Shown here in pieces: positions 1-7,628 of a DNA stretch of 64,000 nucleotides. Under the pieces are notes generated by a model. That model ran no database searches, was not told the origin of the DNA, and saw only the letters and a program-made list of their open reading frames with translations. Origin of the DNA: Dehalococcoidia bacterium UBA1328 (GTDB lineage Bacteria > Chloroflexota > Dehalococcoidia > Lucifugimonadales > Lucifugimonadaceae); contig DBTA01000062.1 of the NCBI GenBank assembly GCA_002306815.1, positions 26,949 to 90,948 on the forward strand, in the 5' to 3' direction. Position 1 is the first letter of the stretch; every line of letters starts with the position of its first letter. The translations under genes were made by a program, and so were the position numbers.

Positions 1-1
1 C

Positions 2-316
2 GATCTTGCGCATGTAGGACCTGCGTTCGGAGATGAAGAAGAGATTCCACCTGATTCAGAGTCCCGTAAGTGTGTCGAAGCAGACGATGAGCGGTTGATG
101 GATGCCATCACTCAGGGTAGTCGTCGCAAGTTTTTTGACGAGATCAAGAACAACGGCGACGCAAACCGAATTTGCGGTCTCGCTCCGATCTACATGACAT
201 TGTGGGCGGCAGATGCCACGACCGGAACATGGATGGGGTACAAACAGTGCCAGGCAGATTCTGACGACACGTCATTCGTGTCAATCACCGGTGCCGCGCT
301 GTTCTCTGAGAAGTGA
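2..316 (+). CDS. Unknown protein, C-terminal part (gene enters from left edge)
   Basis: The frame is open from the left edge of the window to a TGA at 314-316, so this is the last 104 or so codons of a gene that starts outside. The visible part begins with an acidic stretch and contains two cysteines (in SRKCVEADDE and NRICGLAPIYM) and an aromatic segment around TLWAADATTGTWMGYK. I do not recognise a family. An internal TTG-ATG at 95-100 is a possible start, but the uninterrupted frame upstream makes a longer protein more likely. It converges on phoU, separated by 54 bases with no clear terminator. Confidence 0.55.
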   Translation, partial: DLAHVGPAFGDEEEIPPDSESRKCVEADDERLMDAITQGSRRKFFDEIKNNGDANRICGLAPIYMTLWAADATTGTWMGYKQCQADSDDTSFVSITGAALFSEK

Positions 317-370
317 TCGATAGTCCCAGCCGGATCATCGATAAAGTGGGAACGACGATGAAGCCAGTAA

Positions 371-1087
371 TCAGGCGTTTTCGGATTCGATTTGAGTGTT
401 GCCGCTGACCATCTCGCCTGTCGCCTGGTAGAGCGCTCGCTCCACAATGTTCATCGCTCTGTCGGCAACTCGCTCCACGTTGTGAGCCGCCCACATGAGG
501 TAGGTAGCGCGCTCGGCGTTTTCAGGACCGGCTTTTACCAACTTCATCAGATCTGTGCGGACAGTGTCGTAGAGTTCGTCGACAGCATCATCGTCCCGTT
601 CAAGGTCAGCATTCATTTTTCTAACCACATCAGCGTCGCGGCTCATAAATGCTTCGAGCGCTCGTTTGAGCATGCTGACCGCCATGTCGCCCATTCGCGG
701 AATGTCGATCAATTCTTTCAGCGGAGGGTCGTTGCCCATCATTACGCTGATCTTTGCGATGCCTTCGGCGTAGTCGCCAATTCGTTCGAGCTCGCCGGCA
801 ATTTGCAGAGAAGCCACAATACGGCGAAGGTCACCAGCCATTGGCGACTGTCGACGAATAAGCTCGATGCAGTAGCGCTCGATTTCGAGCTCGGTCTCAT
901 CAATGTGATCGTCCATCTCGATCACACGCTGTGATCGCTTGATATCGCGGTTTTTAAGGGCCTGGAGAGCGTCGAAAATCGCCTTTTCTACCAGTCCACT
1001 CATCAGGATGAGTTCAGCTTCGAGGCGTCCGAGTTCTCGGTCGAACTCCTGTCGGCCCGTCGAAATGATGCTGTTATGTTCGTTCAT
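371..1087 (-). CDS. phoU: Phosphate signalling/transport accessory protein PhoU
   Basis: 238 residues, the usual PhoU length, made of two repeated helical bundles. The two repeats carry the family's metal-binding patterns, seen here near residues 94-103 (ELERIGDYAE) and near 203-212 (NVERVADRAM). PhoU couples the Pst phosphate transporter to the PhoR sensor kinase and limits phosphate uptake. The ATG start at 1087 follows a weak GGCGACG. It lies 47 bases downstream of pstB on the same strand, so the two are probably co-transcribed. No pstS, pstC, pstA, phoB or phoR lies in the window, so this is a detached pst fragment. Confidence 0.93.
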   Translation of the reverse strand: MNEHNSIISTGRQEFDRELGRLEAELILMSGLVEKAIFDALQALKNRDIKRSQRVIEMDDHIDETELEIERYCIELIRRQSPMAGDLRRIVASLQIAGELERIGDYAEGIAKISVMMGNDPPLKELIDIPRMGDMAVSMLKRALEAFMSRDADVVRKMNADLERDDDAVDELYDTVRTDLMKLVKAGPENAERATYLMWAAHNVERVADRAMNIVERALYQATGEMVSGNTQIESENA

Positions 1088-1134
1088 CGTCGCCTGACTC
1101 TTCCTGTGCGGTCTCGTGGTTGACCTATCGACCG

Positions 1135-1968
1135 TTATCCGATTCGACCGGTTACGTACGCTTCAGTTCGTTCGTCTTTCGGGTTGCCAAAGACCTGGTC
1201 GTTGGTGCCGTATTCGATCAATCGACCGATGCGTTCTTCACCAGCCATCATTACTGCGGCGTAGTCGGAGATTCTAGTCGCCTGCTGCATGTTGTGGGTC
1301 ACGATGATGATCGTAACTTCGCTGGCGAGCTCCTGTATGAGCTGCTCGATAGCCTGCGTTGAAATCGGATCGAGCGCGGATGCAGGTTCGTCCATGAGAA
1401 CGATCTCGGGGTTTACTGCAAGTGCCCTCGCAATACATATTCGCTGCTGCTGACCTCCAGAAATACTGAGGCCACTGTCGTTCAGACGGTCTTTCACCTC
1501 GTCCCACACTGCGGCACGGCGTAGAGAAGTCTCTACCACTTCATCGAGGTCGTCGGTCATTCCGTTTATCCGTGGACCGAAGGCTACGTTTTCATAAATG
1601 CTTTTCGGGAACGGATTTGGTCGCTGGAATACCATTCCGATCTTGAAGCGAATCTCGGTCGGGTCGATTTCGTCATCGTAAATATTTTGCCCGTCGAAGT
1701 TGACCGTCCCTTCGACCGATGCGCTGGGGATCAGGTCGTTCATCCGGTTAAAGCAGCGAAGCAGCGTGCTCTTACCGCAGCCGGAAGGACCAATTAGCGA
1801 AACAACGCTGTTCTTCGGAACCTGGATCGACACCCCTTCAACCGCTCTTTGCGAGCCGTAACTCACCGACAAGTTCCTAGCTTCTAGCACGGGATCGATA
1901 TCTTCGAAACGCAGTATGTTTTCAGCCGATCCCGCCAGGGACAGTAGATCGGTGTCATTGAGAGTCAT
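1135..1968 (-). CDS. pstB: Phosphate ABC transporter ATP-binding protein PstB
   Basis: 277 residues. It contains a Walker A motif (GPSGCGKST), the ABC signature within SISGGQQQRICIARAL, and Walker B followed by the catalytic Glu (IVLMDEPASALDP). The Q-loop segment FQRPNPFPKSIYENV is typical of PstB specifically. The protein powers high-affinity phosphate import through PstC/PstA, which are not encoded nearby. About 25 residues precede the ABC domain, slightly longer than the minimal family form. The ATG at 1968 has GGAG upstream. phoU follows in the same direction; a glycosidase gene, not a permease, lies upstream. Confidence 0.95.
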   Translation of the reverse strand: MTLNDTDLLSLAGSAENILRFEDIDPVLEARNLSVSYGSQRAVEGVSIQVPKNSVVSLIGPSGCGKSTLLRCFNRMNDLIPSASVEGTVNFDGQNIYDDEIDPTEIRFKIGMVFQRPNPFPKSIYENVAFGPRINGMTDDLDEVVETSLRRAAVWDEVKDRLNDSGLSISGGQQQRICIARALAVNPEIVLMDEPASALDPISTQAIEQLIQELASEVTIIIVTHNMQQATRISDYAAVMMAGEERIGRLIEYGTNDQVFGNPKDERTEAYVTGRIG

Positions 1969-1985
1969 TAGTTGCTCCGAGCAGT

Positions 1986-2116
1986 GGCCATTTCATTTCA
2001 GGCTGTCGAATCGATGAGACCAAGAAGAATGGTATTCGGGAAAAGTTAACAGAATGAAAGATGATTTGGTGATCTTGACCGACTCTACAATTTGATGTGT
2101 CGAAGTTGAAATGGCC
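1986..2116. repeat. Inverted repeat flanking the pstB leader
   Basis: GGCCATTTCA at 1986-1995 and its exact complement TGAAATGGCC at 2107-2116 bracket the 155-base gap between the GH63-like gene and pstB. Transcribed, the pair could close a loop of about 110 bases in the pstB leader. The enclosed DNA is AT-richer and has a GTTAAC core at 2044-2049. Function is unknown; PhoB/PhoP control is only a guess. Confidence 0.3.
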
Positions 2117-2123
2117 CCACCAA

Positions 2124-3407
2124 TTAAGGGTCGATCGCAACAGCAGCCGTTGCCCATCCGAATAACGTGCCACGCATTCCGCGTCCGGTTTCAGGTGAAT
2201 AGAACTCTCGGAAATCCTTGAACGCCGCTTCCTTCGACCGTTCCGAGATGGTTTTAGACTCATCGTCGTATCCGTGTGACTTAAACCCGCGGGCAAGCAA
2301 CCAATTCAGGTTCATGCAGATCGGACCGCGCCAGATCATTGCTTCGCTTTCAGCGTCGTAGGATTCCTCAGACGCCGCTACGCTTGGTATTGGAAACGGT
2401 CGCCAGAAGTGATCGGGGTTCGTTACGAACCGTTCCATCACACTGGCGATTCGGTCTTTTGGAGTTCCGGAGAGGATTAGAGGGAATATCGCTCCGACAG
2501 ATAACGTCGTGTCGGGTAATTGCTCAGCGCCATGAAGGTAAACGTAATGACCTCTTTGATCGTCCCAGCATCGCTCGTTCAAAGCGTCGGTTGTACACGC
2601 AGCGTATTTACCGGCACTTGCAGCAAGTTGATCTTCTCCTAGTGCAGTGTGCATCTTCTCAATGGAGGCCCATGCGTCGGCGTAGACGGCGTTCATGAAC
2701 GGATCGATCACTACGAATCGATTGCGCTTGATGGCCGTTCGATAATCGAAGTTTCCACCGCGAAAAATGTTGTACCAGTCGAGTTTTCTGTTCGCCCACA
2801 AGATACGAGCCCGACCCGGATTCGATACTCCAAGGGCTCGATCGAATGATGGATTGTTGTCCGTTCCTGCTTCATAAGGTGAAACAATTCCGATGAGACC
2901 TGATCCGTCGGAATCCCGCTCTCTTCCAAGCCACTTATAAAACGCTCGAACCTTCGGGAGGAATCTTGCGAGCAAGGTGGAATCTCCGGTTTGGATCCAA
3001 AGCTCCTCTAGCGCATGTGCAATCACCGGCGGTTGGATCATTCCGGAATGGCGTCTACGCCATTCGCCCATTCGGCTCTGACCGTAAATCACGCTCATAG
3101 CGGCTCCTCGCCGCCCCCAGTACGTTAGGTGCCCGATAAAACCATCTTCCCGTTGCGGAATAAGTAACGTTTCCAGCTCGGCAATCGCCATTTTCGGGTC
3201 GAGGCGTGCCAGCGCGATGATGTGAAAACACGAATCCCAGAACCACTGCCAGTGATATCGACCCGGGGAAGGGATCGAATACTCATAGTTGGTCTTGTAA
3301 AATGGATCGTAACCCGTACGGCGATTCCCAATTAAGCGCGCGAGGGCACGTTGTTCCAGTGTTCCGTTCAGATCGGGTTCGACTTTGCGAGATTTTTTCG
3401 AAGTCAC
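2124..3407 (-). CDS. GH63/MGH1-like glycoside hydrolase
   Basis: 427 residues with the (alpha/alpha)6 barrel character of the trehalase/GH63/mannosylglycerate hydrolase group. Recognisable blocks are YHWQWFWDSCFHIIALAR near residue 50, the acidic EAGTDNNPSFD near 179, and SEAMIWRGPICMNLNWLLAR near the C-terminus. In this superfamily the Asp of the first block and a Glu late in the protein act as catalytic acid and base. The substrate is not readable; glucosylglycerate, mannosylglycerate or a short alpha-glucoside would all fit. There is no signal peptide, so it is probably cytoplasmic. The start is GTG at 3407, divergent from rlmN. It lies upstream of pstB on the same strand. Confidence 0.75.
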   Translation of the reverse strand: MTSKKSRKVEPDLNGTLEQRALARLIGNRRTGYDPFYKTNYEYSIPSPGRYHWQWFWDSCFHIIALARLDPKMAIAELETLLIPQREDGFIGHLTYWGRRGAAMSVIYGQSRMGEWRRRHSGMIQPPVIAHALEELWIQTGDSTLLARFLPKVRAFYKWLGRERDSDGSGLIGIVSPYEAGTDNNPSFDRALGVSNPGRARILWANRKLDWYNIFRGGNFDYRTAIKRNRFVVIDPFMNAVYADAWASIEKMHTALGEDQLAASAGKYAACTTDALNERCWDDQRGHYVYLHGAEQLPDTTLSVGAIFPLILSGTPKDRIASVMERFVTNPDHFWRPFPIPSVAASEESYDAESEAMIWRGPICMNLNWLLARGFKSHGYDDESKTISERSKEAAFKDFREFYSPETGRGMRGTLFGWATAAVAIDP

Positions 3408-3516
3408 GCACCGAGTTTAGGTATTCAGCGAAGCAATGTCATGTGAATATTGCGAATGCCCAACCTATATTAGCGTTGCTAAACTTAGTTTTTACCCCTC
3501 CAACTACCTCTTCTCG

Positions 3517-4689
3517 ATGACTACTCCTTTGTCTTCCGCTCCTGAGCCGGCGAGTGCAGAAGCTTCTGAATCTGCCAGCGCGCTCCCTTCAATACTCGAA
3601 CTCTCTCGCGACAAACTCACTTCGACAATCATCGAAATGGGTGAGAAGAAGTTCCGCGCTAGCCAGCTCTGGCGATCGCTCTACAACGAAACCGCGAAAA
3701 GCTTCGACGACATGTCGACACTGAGTAAGCCTTTTCGTAAATCTCTAAGTGAGTCGTACTCGATCTCTCCGCTAGAGGAGGTGATGTACCTAACGTCAGC
3801 TGACAACTCGACGAGCAAGTCACTGTATCGACTGCACGACGGCGAGTTGATCGAGTCGGTGCTGATGCGTTACGAAACTGACGGACACCGTCGAAACCGT
3901 AAAACAGCGTGCATTTCCACTCAGGCGGGATGTGCTCTCGGATGCACGTTCTGTGCAACTGGTCAGCAGGGATTCCGTAGGAATCTCACCGTTGGCGAGA
4001 TCGTCGCGCAGGTCATCGAACTGCAACGAATCGCAATTGAAGAAGACAAAGCCCAAATAGCAGAAGGCAAGCGCACCAAGGGCGAATTACAAGGTGTGAC
4101 CAACGTCGTCTTCATGGGAATGGGCGAACCACTGGCGAACTACAACAATGTCATGGCCGCTATTCTCGTGTTGAACGATGGACAGGGACTAAACATTGGT
4201 GCGAGACACATCACGCTCTCGACCGTTGGACTTGTCCCTCAAATCCTCAAGCTTGCCGATGAAGAGCTACAAATAAATCTTGCAATTTCTCTTCATGCGC
4301 CCGATAACGCAACTCGATCACAAACTATGCCGGTGAACAAGCGATACCCGGTCGAAGAGTTGATTCGTGCTTGCCACAAGTACGCCAATAAAACCAAGCG
4401 GCGAATATTCTTCGAGTACGTCCTCCTAAAGGATCAGAACGATTCGATTGAACAGGCGCAAAAGCTCGGTAGGTTACTCAACAGTTTGCACTGTCACGTG
4501 AACCTGATCCCGGTCAACCCTACTAATGATGGACTGTTCGATCGGACGGATCTCCGAGCCGCGAAGGACTTCCAGGGCGGTTTGAAGCAGTACGGCATTC
4601 CGTCAACAGTGCGCATGGAAAAGGGAATCGACATTAATGCTGGTTGCGGTCAACTTCGTGAGCGAGCGATCGACATTCTCGGTGCCTGA
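3517..4689 (+). CDS. rlmN: Dual-specificity 23S rRNA/tRNA (adenine-C2) methyltransferase RlmN
   Basis: Radical-SAM methyltransferase that makes 2-methyladenosine at A2503 of 23S rRNA and, in many bacteria, at A37 of tRNA. The cluster motif CALGCTFCATGQQG (CxxxCxxC) is clear, followed by GMGEPLANYNNV and by INLAISLHAPDN with the SAM-binding features of the family. The methyl-carrier Cys is expected in the C-terminal INAGCGQL. I chose ATG 3517 (390 residues): the frame is open back to an ATG at 3436, but the extra 27 residues (two Cys near the start, no family similarity) look non-coding and cover the likely promoter. TATATT at 3466-3471 could be a -10 element. Confidence 0.93.
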   Translation: MTTPLSSAPEPASAEASESASALPSILELSRDKLTSTIIEMGEKKFRASQLWRSLYNETAKSFDDMSTLSKPFRKSLSESYSISPLEEVMYLTSADNSTSKSLYRLHDGELIESVLMRYETDGHRRNRKTACISTQAGCALGCTFCATGQQGFRRNLTVGEIVAQVIELQRIAIEEDKAQIAEGKRTKGELQGVTNVVFMGMGEPLANYNNVMAAILVLNDGQGLNIGARHITLSTVGLVPQILKLADEELQINLAISLHAPDNATRSQTMPVNKRYPVEELIRACHKYANKTKRRIFFEYVLLKDQNDSIEQAQKLGRLLNSLHCHVNLIPVNPTNDGLFDRTDLRAAKDFQGGLKQYGIPSTVRMEKGIDINAGCGQLRERAIDILGA

Positions 4690-4789
4690 ATCGCTTGGAC
4701 CTGTTCCTAATCTCTTGATTCGTCTGTAGAATTCTGCCTCGTTGACTGACCCGTATTAGGGTCCCTCAATAACGAATTGGAGTATCTGC

Positions 4790-5929
4790 ATGACTGGACA
4801 CGCATGGCCCGAGGTTTACAAGAAGCTCGGAGTAGCACCTATTATCAATGCCCAGAGCTGGATTACGGCTCTCGGTGGTTCGATTATGCGCCCCGAGGTC
4901 CTTCAAGCCATGGACGACGCTGCTGGCGTATTCATCGACATCAAGAAGCTTAATCTCGCTGCTGGTGAAGTCGTTGCTACCGCATGTGGTGCGGAGCGTG
5001 GACTCGTAACGGGCGGTTGTGCAGCAGCGCAGGTGTTGATGGGTGCCGCTTGTATGACGGGCACGAGCGAAGAGAAGGCAGAGCAGCTGCCCGACACGAC
5101 CGGAATGAAGAACGAGATTCTCCTTTTCGATGGGCAACGCAACCGTTATGACAAGGCGTTCATAACCGCGGGCGGCAAGCTCGTTACATTCGGTGACGGA
5201 GACTCAGTCACTTCTGAAGATCTCGAACAAGCCATCACCGATAAAACTGCGTGCGTGGCGTTCGTGGTAGCTCCGTTCCTGCCAGCCGGAATCGGATTAG
5301 AAGAGACAATTCGCATCGCACACGAACGTGGTGTTCCGGTCATCGTAGACGCCGCTGCTGAAGTACCACCTCGTGCGAACCTTTCGAAATTCCACGAAAT
5401 GGGAGCTGACCTGGTCGCATTTAGCGGTGGTAAAGGAATTGGCGGTCCTCAGTCCACAGGATTGCTTGCAGGCAAAGCTGAATTGATGGAAGCGGTGGTG
5501 ATGAATTCACTTAATCTCGATTCATCTATCGCTGCAATTGGTCGACCAATGAAGGTATCCAAGGAAAACATCGTTGGGCTAGTAACGGCTCTTCAACTCT
5601 TTACAGATTCTGATGAAGCCGCCGAGTGGCAGGGATGGCACTCAAAAGCCGAGTACGTCGCTGAACGATTAACTGGCATTGACGGAGTGCGAGTCGAAAT
5701 AGAAGACGATCCATCCGAACGGCAGGGCCCGCAACCGGTTCTCTACTTCGAAGAAGATTACTCAGGTCCGTCTATCGCCGAGATCAAGGAACAACTCGAA
5801 GCAGGTGATCCGGGCATCTTTGTCGGCGGTGGTGGAGCCAGAGAAGAGATCAACATCGTGATGGTGAACGTCCAGGAGGGGGAAGAAGTCATCATTGCGG
5901 ATCGCTTCAATGAAATATTGCGCGGCTAG
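4790..5929 (+). CDS. SelA/DgaE-like fold-type I PLP-dependent enzyme
   Basis: 379 residues. The fold-type I PLP pattern is visible: VIVDAAAEVPP holds the Asp that contacts the pyridine nitrogen, and SGGKGIGGPQSTGLL holds the Schiff-base Lys. The closest named families are L-seryl-tRNA selenium transferase (SelA) and the D-glucosaminate-6-phosphate ammonia-lyase-like DgaE group. No selB, selD or selenocysteine tRNA is visible and the protein is shorter than bacterial SelA, so a small-molecule lyase or aldolase is the better guess. A short hairpin GACCC-6-GGGTC (4748-4763) lies in the leader; TTGGAG eight bases before ATG serves as ribosome-binding site. Confidence 0.75.
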   Translation: MTGHAWPEVYKKLGVAPIINAQSWITALGGSIMRPEVLQAMDDAAGVFIDIKKLNLAAGEVVATACGAERGLVTGGCAAAQVLMGAACMTGTSEEKAEQLPDTTGMKNEILLFDGQRNRYDKAFITAGGKLVTFGDGDSVTSEDLEQAITDKTACVAFVVAPFLPAGIGLEETIRIAHERGVPVIVDAAAEVPPRANLSKFHEMGADLVAFSGGKGIGGPQSTGLLAGKAELMEAVVMNSLNLDSSIAAIGRPMKVSKENIVGLVTALQLFTDSDEAAEWQGWHSKAEYVAERLTGIDGVRVEIEDDPSERQGPQPVLYFEEDYSGPSIAEIKEQLEAGDPGIFVGGGGAREEINIVMVNVQEGEEVIIADRFNEILRG

Positions 5930-6032
5930 TTAGTCGAATCTGATATTCCCGTTTGCAGCCATAGCAAACCCGCGCTCGGTTGTTTGTCGAGTACTTTGAT
6001 GGTTTTTATACGTGGGTAAGTTCGCGTATTGA

Positions 6033-6071
6033 TGCCGTAAATTTCGGCAATACCGCTTTTGCCTTTAGCGG
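6033..6071. repeat. Two tandem small hairpins
   Basis: TGCCG-TAAATTT-CGGCA at 6033-6049 is followed four bases later by CCGCT-9-AGCGG at 6053-6071. Both stems are perfect five-base pairs. No long T-run follows, so a strong intrinsic terminator for the SelA-like gene is unlikely, although it may weaken read-through. Confidence 0.3.
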
Positions 6072-6310
6072 CATGGGAAATTCTTGTTTATCGCGTTACT
6101 TTCATATAGTTCAGCCACTCAGAACACCTATGTTGAACTAGGTATGTGCAATTACAACCATGTTGGAGTTCGACTTTACGGGTGTCCGATGCGTGCCGTT
6201 AATTACCGCGGTTCACGGGCTCGACTCGGTAATTTCTACGATGTTGCACTGTGGGCCCAGCGAAACAGCGTAACTTATCTTCCAAGCAACGCTCAAACAA
6301 AAACTAGAGT

Positions 6311-6358
6311 GCGATATTACAACGATAACTACGAGGGGGATTCTCGTAGAAATCGCAT
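6311..6358 (+). promoter_or_regulatory. Nested hairpin in the leader of the archaellin-like mini-gene
   Basis: An outer stem TGCGAT (6311-6316) pairs with ATCGCA (6353-6358), and an inner stem CTACGAG (6330-6336) pairs with CTCGTAG (6344-6350) around GGGGATT. Both stems are perfect. The structure ends 32 bases before the ATG at 6391. It could be a regulatory 5' leader or a leftover of a larger element. Confidence 0.35.
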
Positions 6359-6390
6359 AGGTCGAGCGATATAAATAAAGGGCAATAGAA

Positions 6391-6513
6391 ATGATCGTGA
6401 AAGGATCCCAGAGCCAAAAAGGCATACAGGACCTTGAAACAGCGATCGCGCTAATTGCATTCGTGGTTATGGCTTCAGTGTTCGTCCCGGACGGACAACA
6501 TGGTGTGCGATGA
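6391..6513 (+). pseudogene. Truncated archaellin / type IV pilin-like N-terminus
   Basis: A 40-codon frame (ATG 6391, TGA 6511-6513) preceded by AAAGGG eight bases upstream. The product reads as a class III signal peptide: a short basic leader ending SQKG, then IQDLETAIALIAFVVMASVF. Cleavage after Gly11 would leave Glu at position +5 followed by a long hydrophobic helix, exactly the layout of archaellins and type IV pilins. The similarity stops abruptly at codon 32; the tail VPDGQHGVR is not pilin-like, and I could not find the missing C-terminal domain downstream in any frame. No archaellum or pilus motor genes are in the window. It is best read as a broken remnant, less likely as a functional short pilin. 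Confidence 0.6.
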
Positions 6514-6660
6514 CCTATGGCCCGTCCCCGGAGCGCGAACGCTAAACTCCTCGGCATTATGTTCCAGGTAGGTCCAAACTGAAATGAATCCGGTATCCAC
6601 CGGCCAGAGGATGCCCGTTTCTGATTAATAGGCTATCGAACGATTTCTAGTTGGCAGCAA

Positions 6661-7428
6661 CTAGTGTGATTGAACTGGTAGGTCTTTGAGCAGGCCTGCG
6701 TCGTCCATCGATTGCCACTCGTTCAGGAAGGTTGTGTTCCATTCTTCAGTCAGGATGTGTTCCATCATGTCTCTGAAGATTGGCCAGAACACGATAATTC
6801 CGTCTGCACCGTCGGCAATCGCTGCTTCGGCGGTTTCGACAGACCGAACGAGAGCGGCAGTGATGAATGGTCGATCTCCCCAGCCATCGAACATATCTTG
6901 GCAGTCACGAATCAGCTTGGTCGGATCACCGCTTACTTCCTTGAAAGGTTCGCAGAAAGGCAGTACGTGAGTGACTCCAGCTGCTGCCACTGCGGCTGCT
7001 TGCGGAAGCGAAAATACTGTCGTGCAGAAAGTCGGAATGCCTGCTTTTTTCAGCTCCGAGAACGCACCTAGAGCGTAAGTCGTCGCCGGGATCTTTAGGA
7101 TGATCTGGTCGGACATCTTAGTGAACACTTCACCTACATCGAGGAGTTCCTGGGTTGAGTGACCGTCGATCTCGATAGCGACAGGCTTGTCAGTGATGTC
7201 CAAGTATCTCTTGGTTACCTCTGTTATTTGACCGTATTTCTTAACCATGTCGTTCAACACAATTGTGTTGGTGACGATTCCGGCAGCCCCGCGGTCCATC
7301 CATTCGGCGAGGTCTTCGGGATCTCCGGCGAGCCACATGGCAGGTCCCGTTCCAGTCATTCGAGCGCTCTTGGCAGTACCGAAGAGCGGTTCGGTTAATT
7401 TGGGTGAAGTTCCATTTTGGGTTGCCAC
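6661..7428 (-). CDS. Transaldolase / fructose-6-phosphate aldolase family protein
   Basis: 255 residues, a class I aldolase of the short transaldolase (TalC/FSA) family. The Schiff-base lysine is Lys112 in IILKIPATTYALGA; TNTIVLND and HVLPFCEPFKEV match the barrel strands around it. The enzyme moves or releases a dihydroxyacetone unit in the non-oxidative pentose phosphate pathway; aldolase versus transaldolase activity cannot be told by eye. About 35 extra N-terminal residues precede the barrel, making it longer than typical TalC. Start is GTG 7428 with GGAG upstream. It stands alone on the minus strand between two gaps. Confidence 0.82.
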   Translation of the reverse strand: MATQNGTSPKLTEPLFGTAKSARMTGTGPAMWLAGDPEDLAEWMDRGAAGIVTNTIVLNDMVKKYGQITEVTKRYLDITDKPVAIEIDGHSTQELLDVGEVFTKMSDQIILKIPATTYALGAFSELKKAGIPTFCTTVFSLPQAAAVAAAGVTHVLPFCEPFKEVSGDPTKLIRDCQDMFDGWGDRPFITAALVRSVETAEAAIADGADGIIVFWPIFRDMMEHILTEEWNTTFLNEWQSMDDAGLLKDLPVQSH

Positions 7429-7628
7429 TGTATTTCTCCGGAGTCGTGTTGGCCGATCGTAGAATACGATTTGATCACTTTGATGATAATTTCTCTCAGA
7501 TTCGGGAAGTTTACCGCCTGTGTGTACTTTCGTGTTCTGAACCTTCAGGGTTTAGACCACTGTATCCGAACGGACGCCAGCACTGGAGTCGATGTTTGGA
7601 AGATAACTTGACGGCGATGCTGATTCGT

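Larger units (their letters stand above)
5930..6660. other. 731-base gene-poor gap with hairpins and an archaellin-like mini-gene
   Basis: Between the SelA-like gene and the convergent transaldolase gene there is no full-length gene. It holds two adjacent small hairpins at 6033-6071, a nested hairpin at 6311-6358, and the 40-codon archaellin-like reading frame at 6391-6513. The frame at 6084-6374 has no recognisable family and no ribosome-binding site. The rest of the gap shows nothing I can name. Confidence 0.6.

Noticed and set aside
392..934. 180-codon frame antisense to phoU
   Set aside because: Complement of a conserved gene; composition follows the phoU codons.
3436..3516. Longer N-terminus for RlmN
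   Set aside because: The extra 27 residues lack family similarity and overlap the probable promoter.
6084..6374. 96-codon plus-strand frame in the gap before the archaellin-like gene
   Set aside because: No ribosome-binding site, no family resemblance, and it runs through the nested hairpin; probably chance.
6475..6617. Minus-strand frame in the gap reading VDTGFISVWTYLEHNAEE
   Set aside because: No ATG or ribosome-binding site and it overlaps the archaellin-like frame; no recognisable family.
6538..6640. Possible riboswitch-like sequence (GGTAGGTCC with flanking GGCAT/ATGCC)
   Set aside because: The complementary pieces do not nest into a known class, and no downstream gene on that strand would use it.
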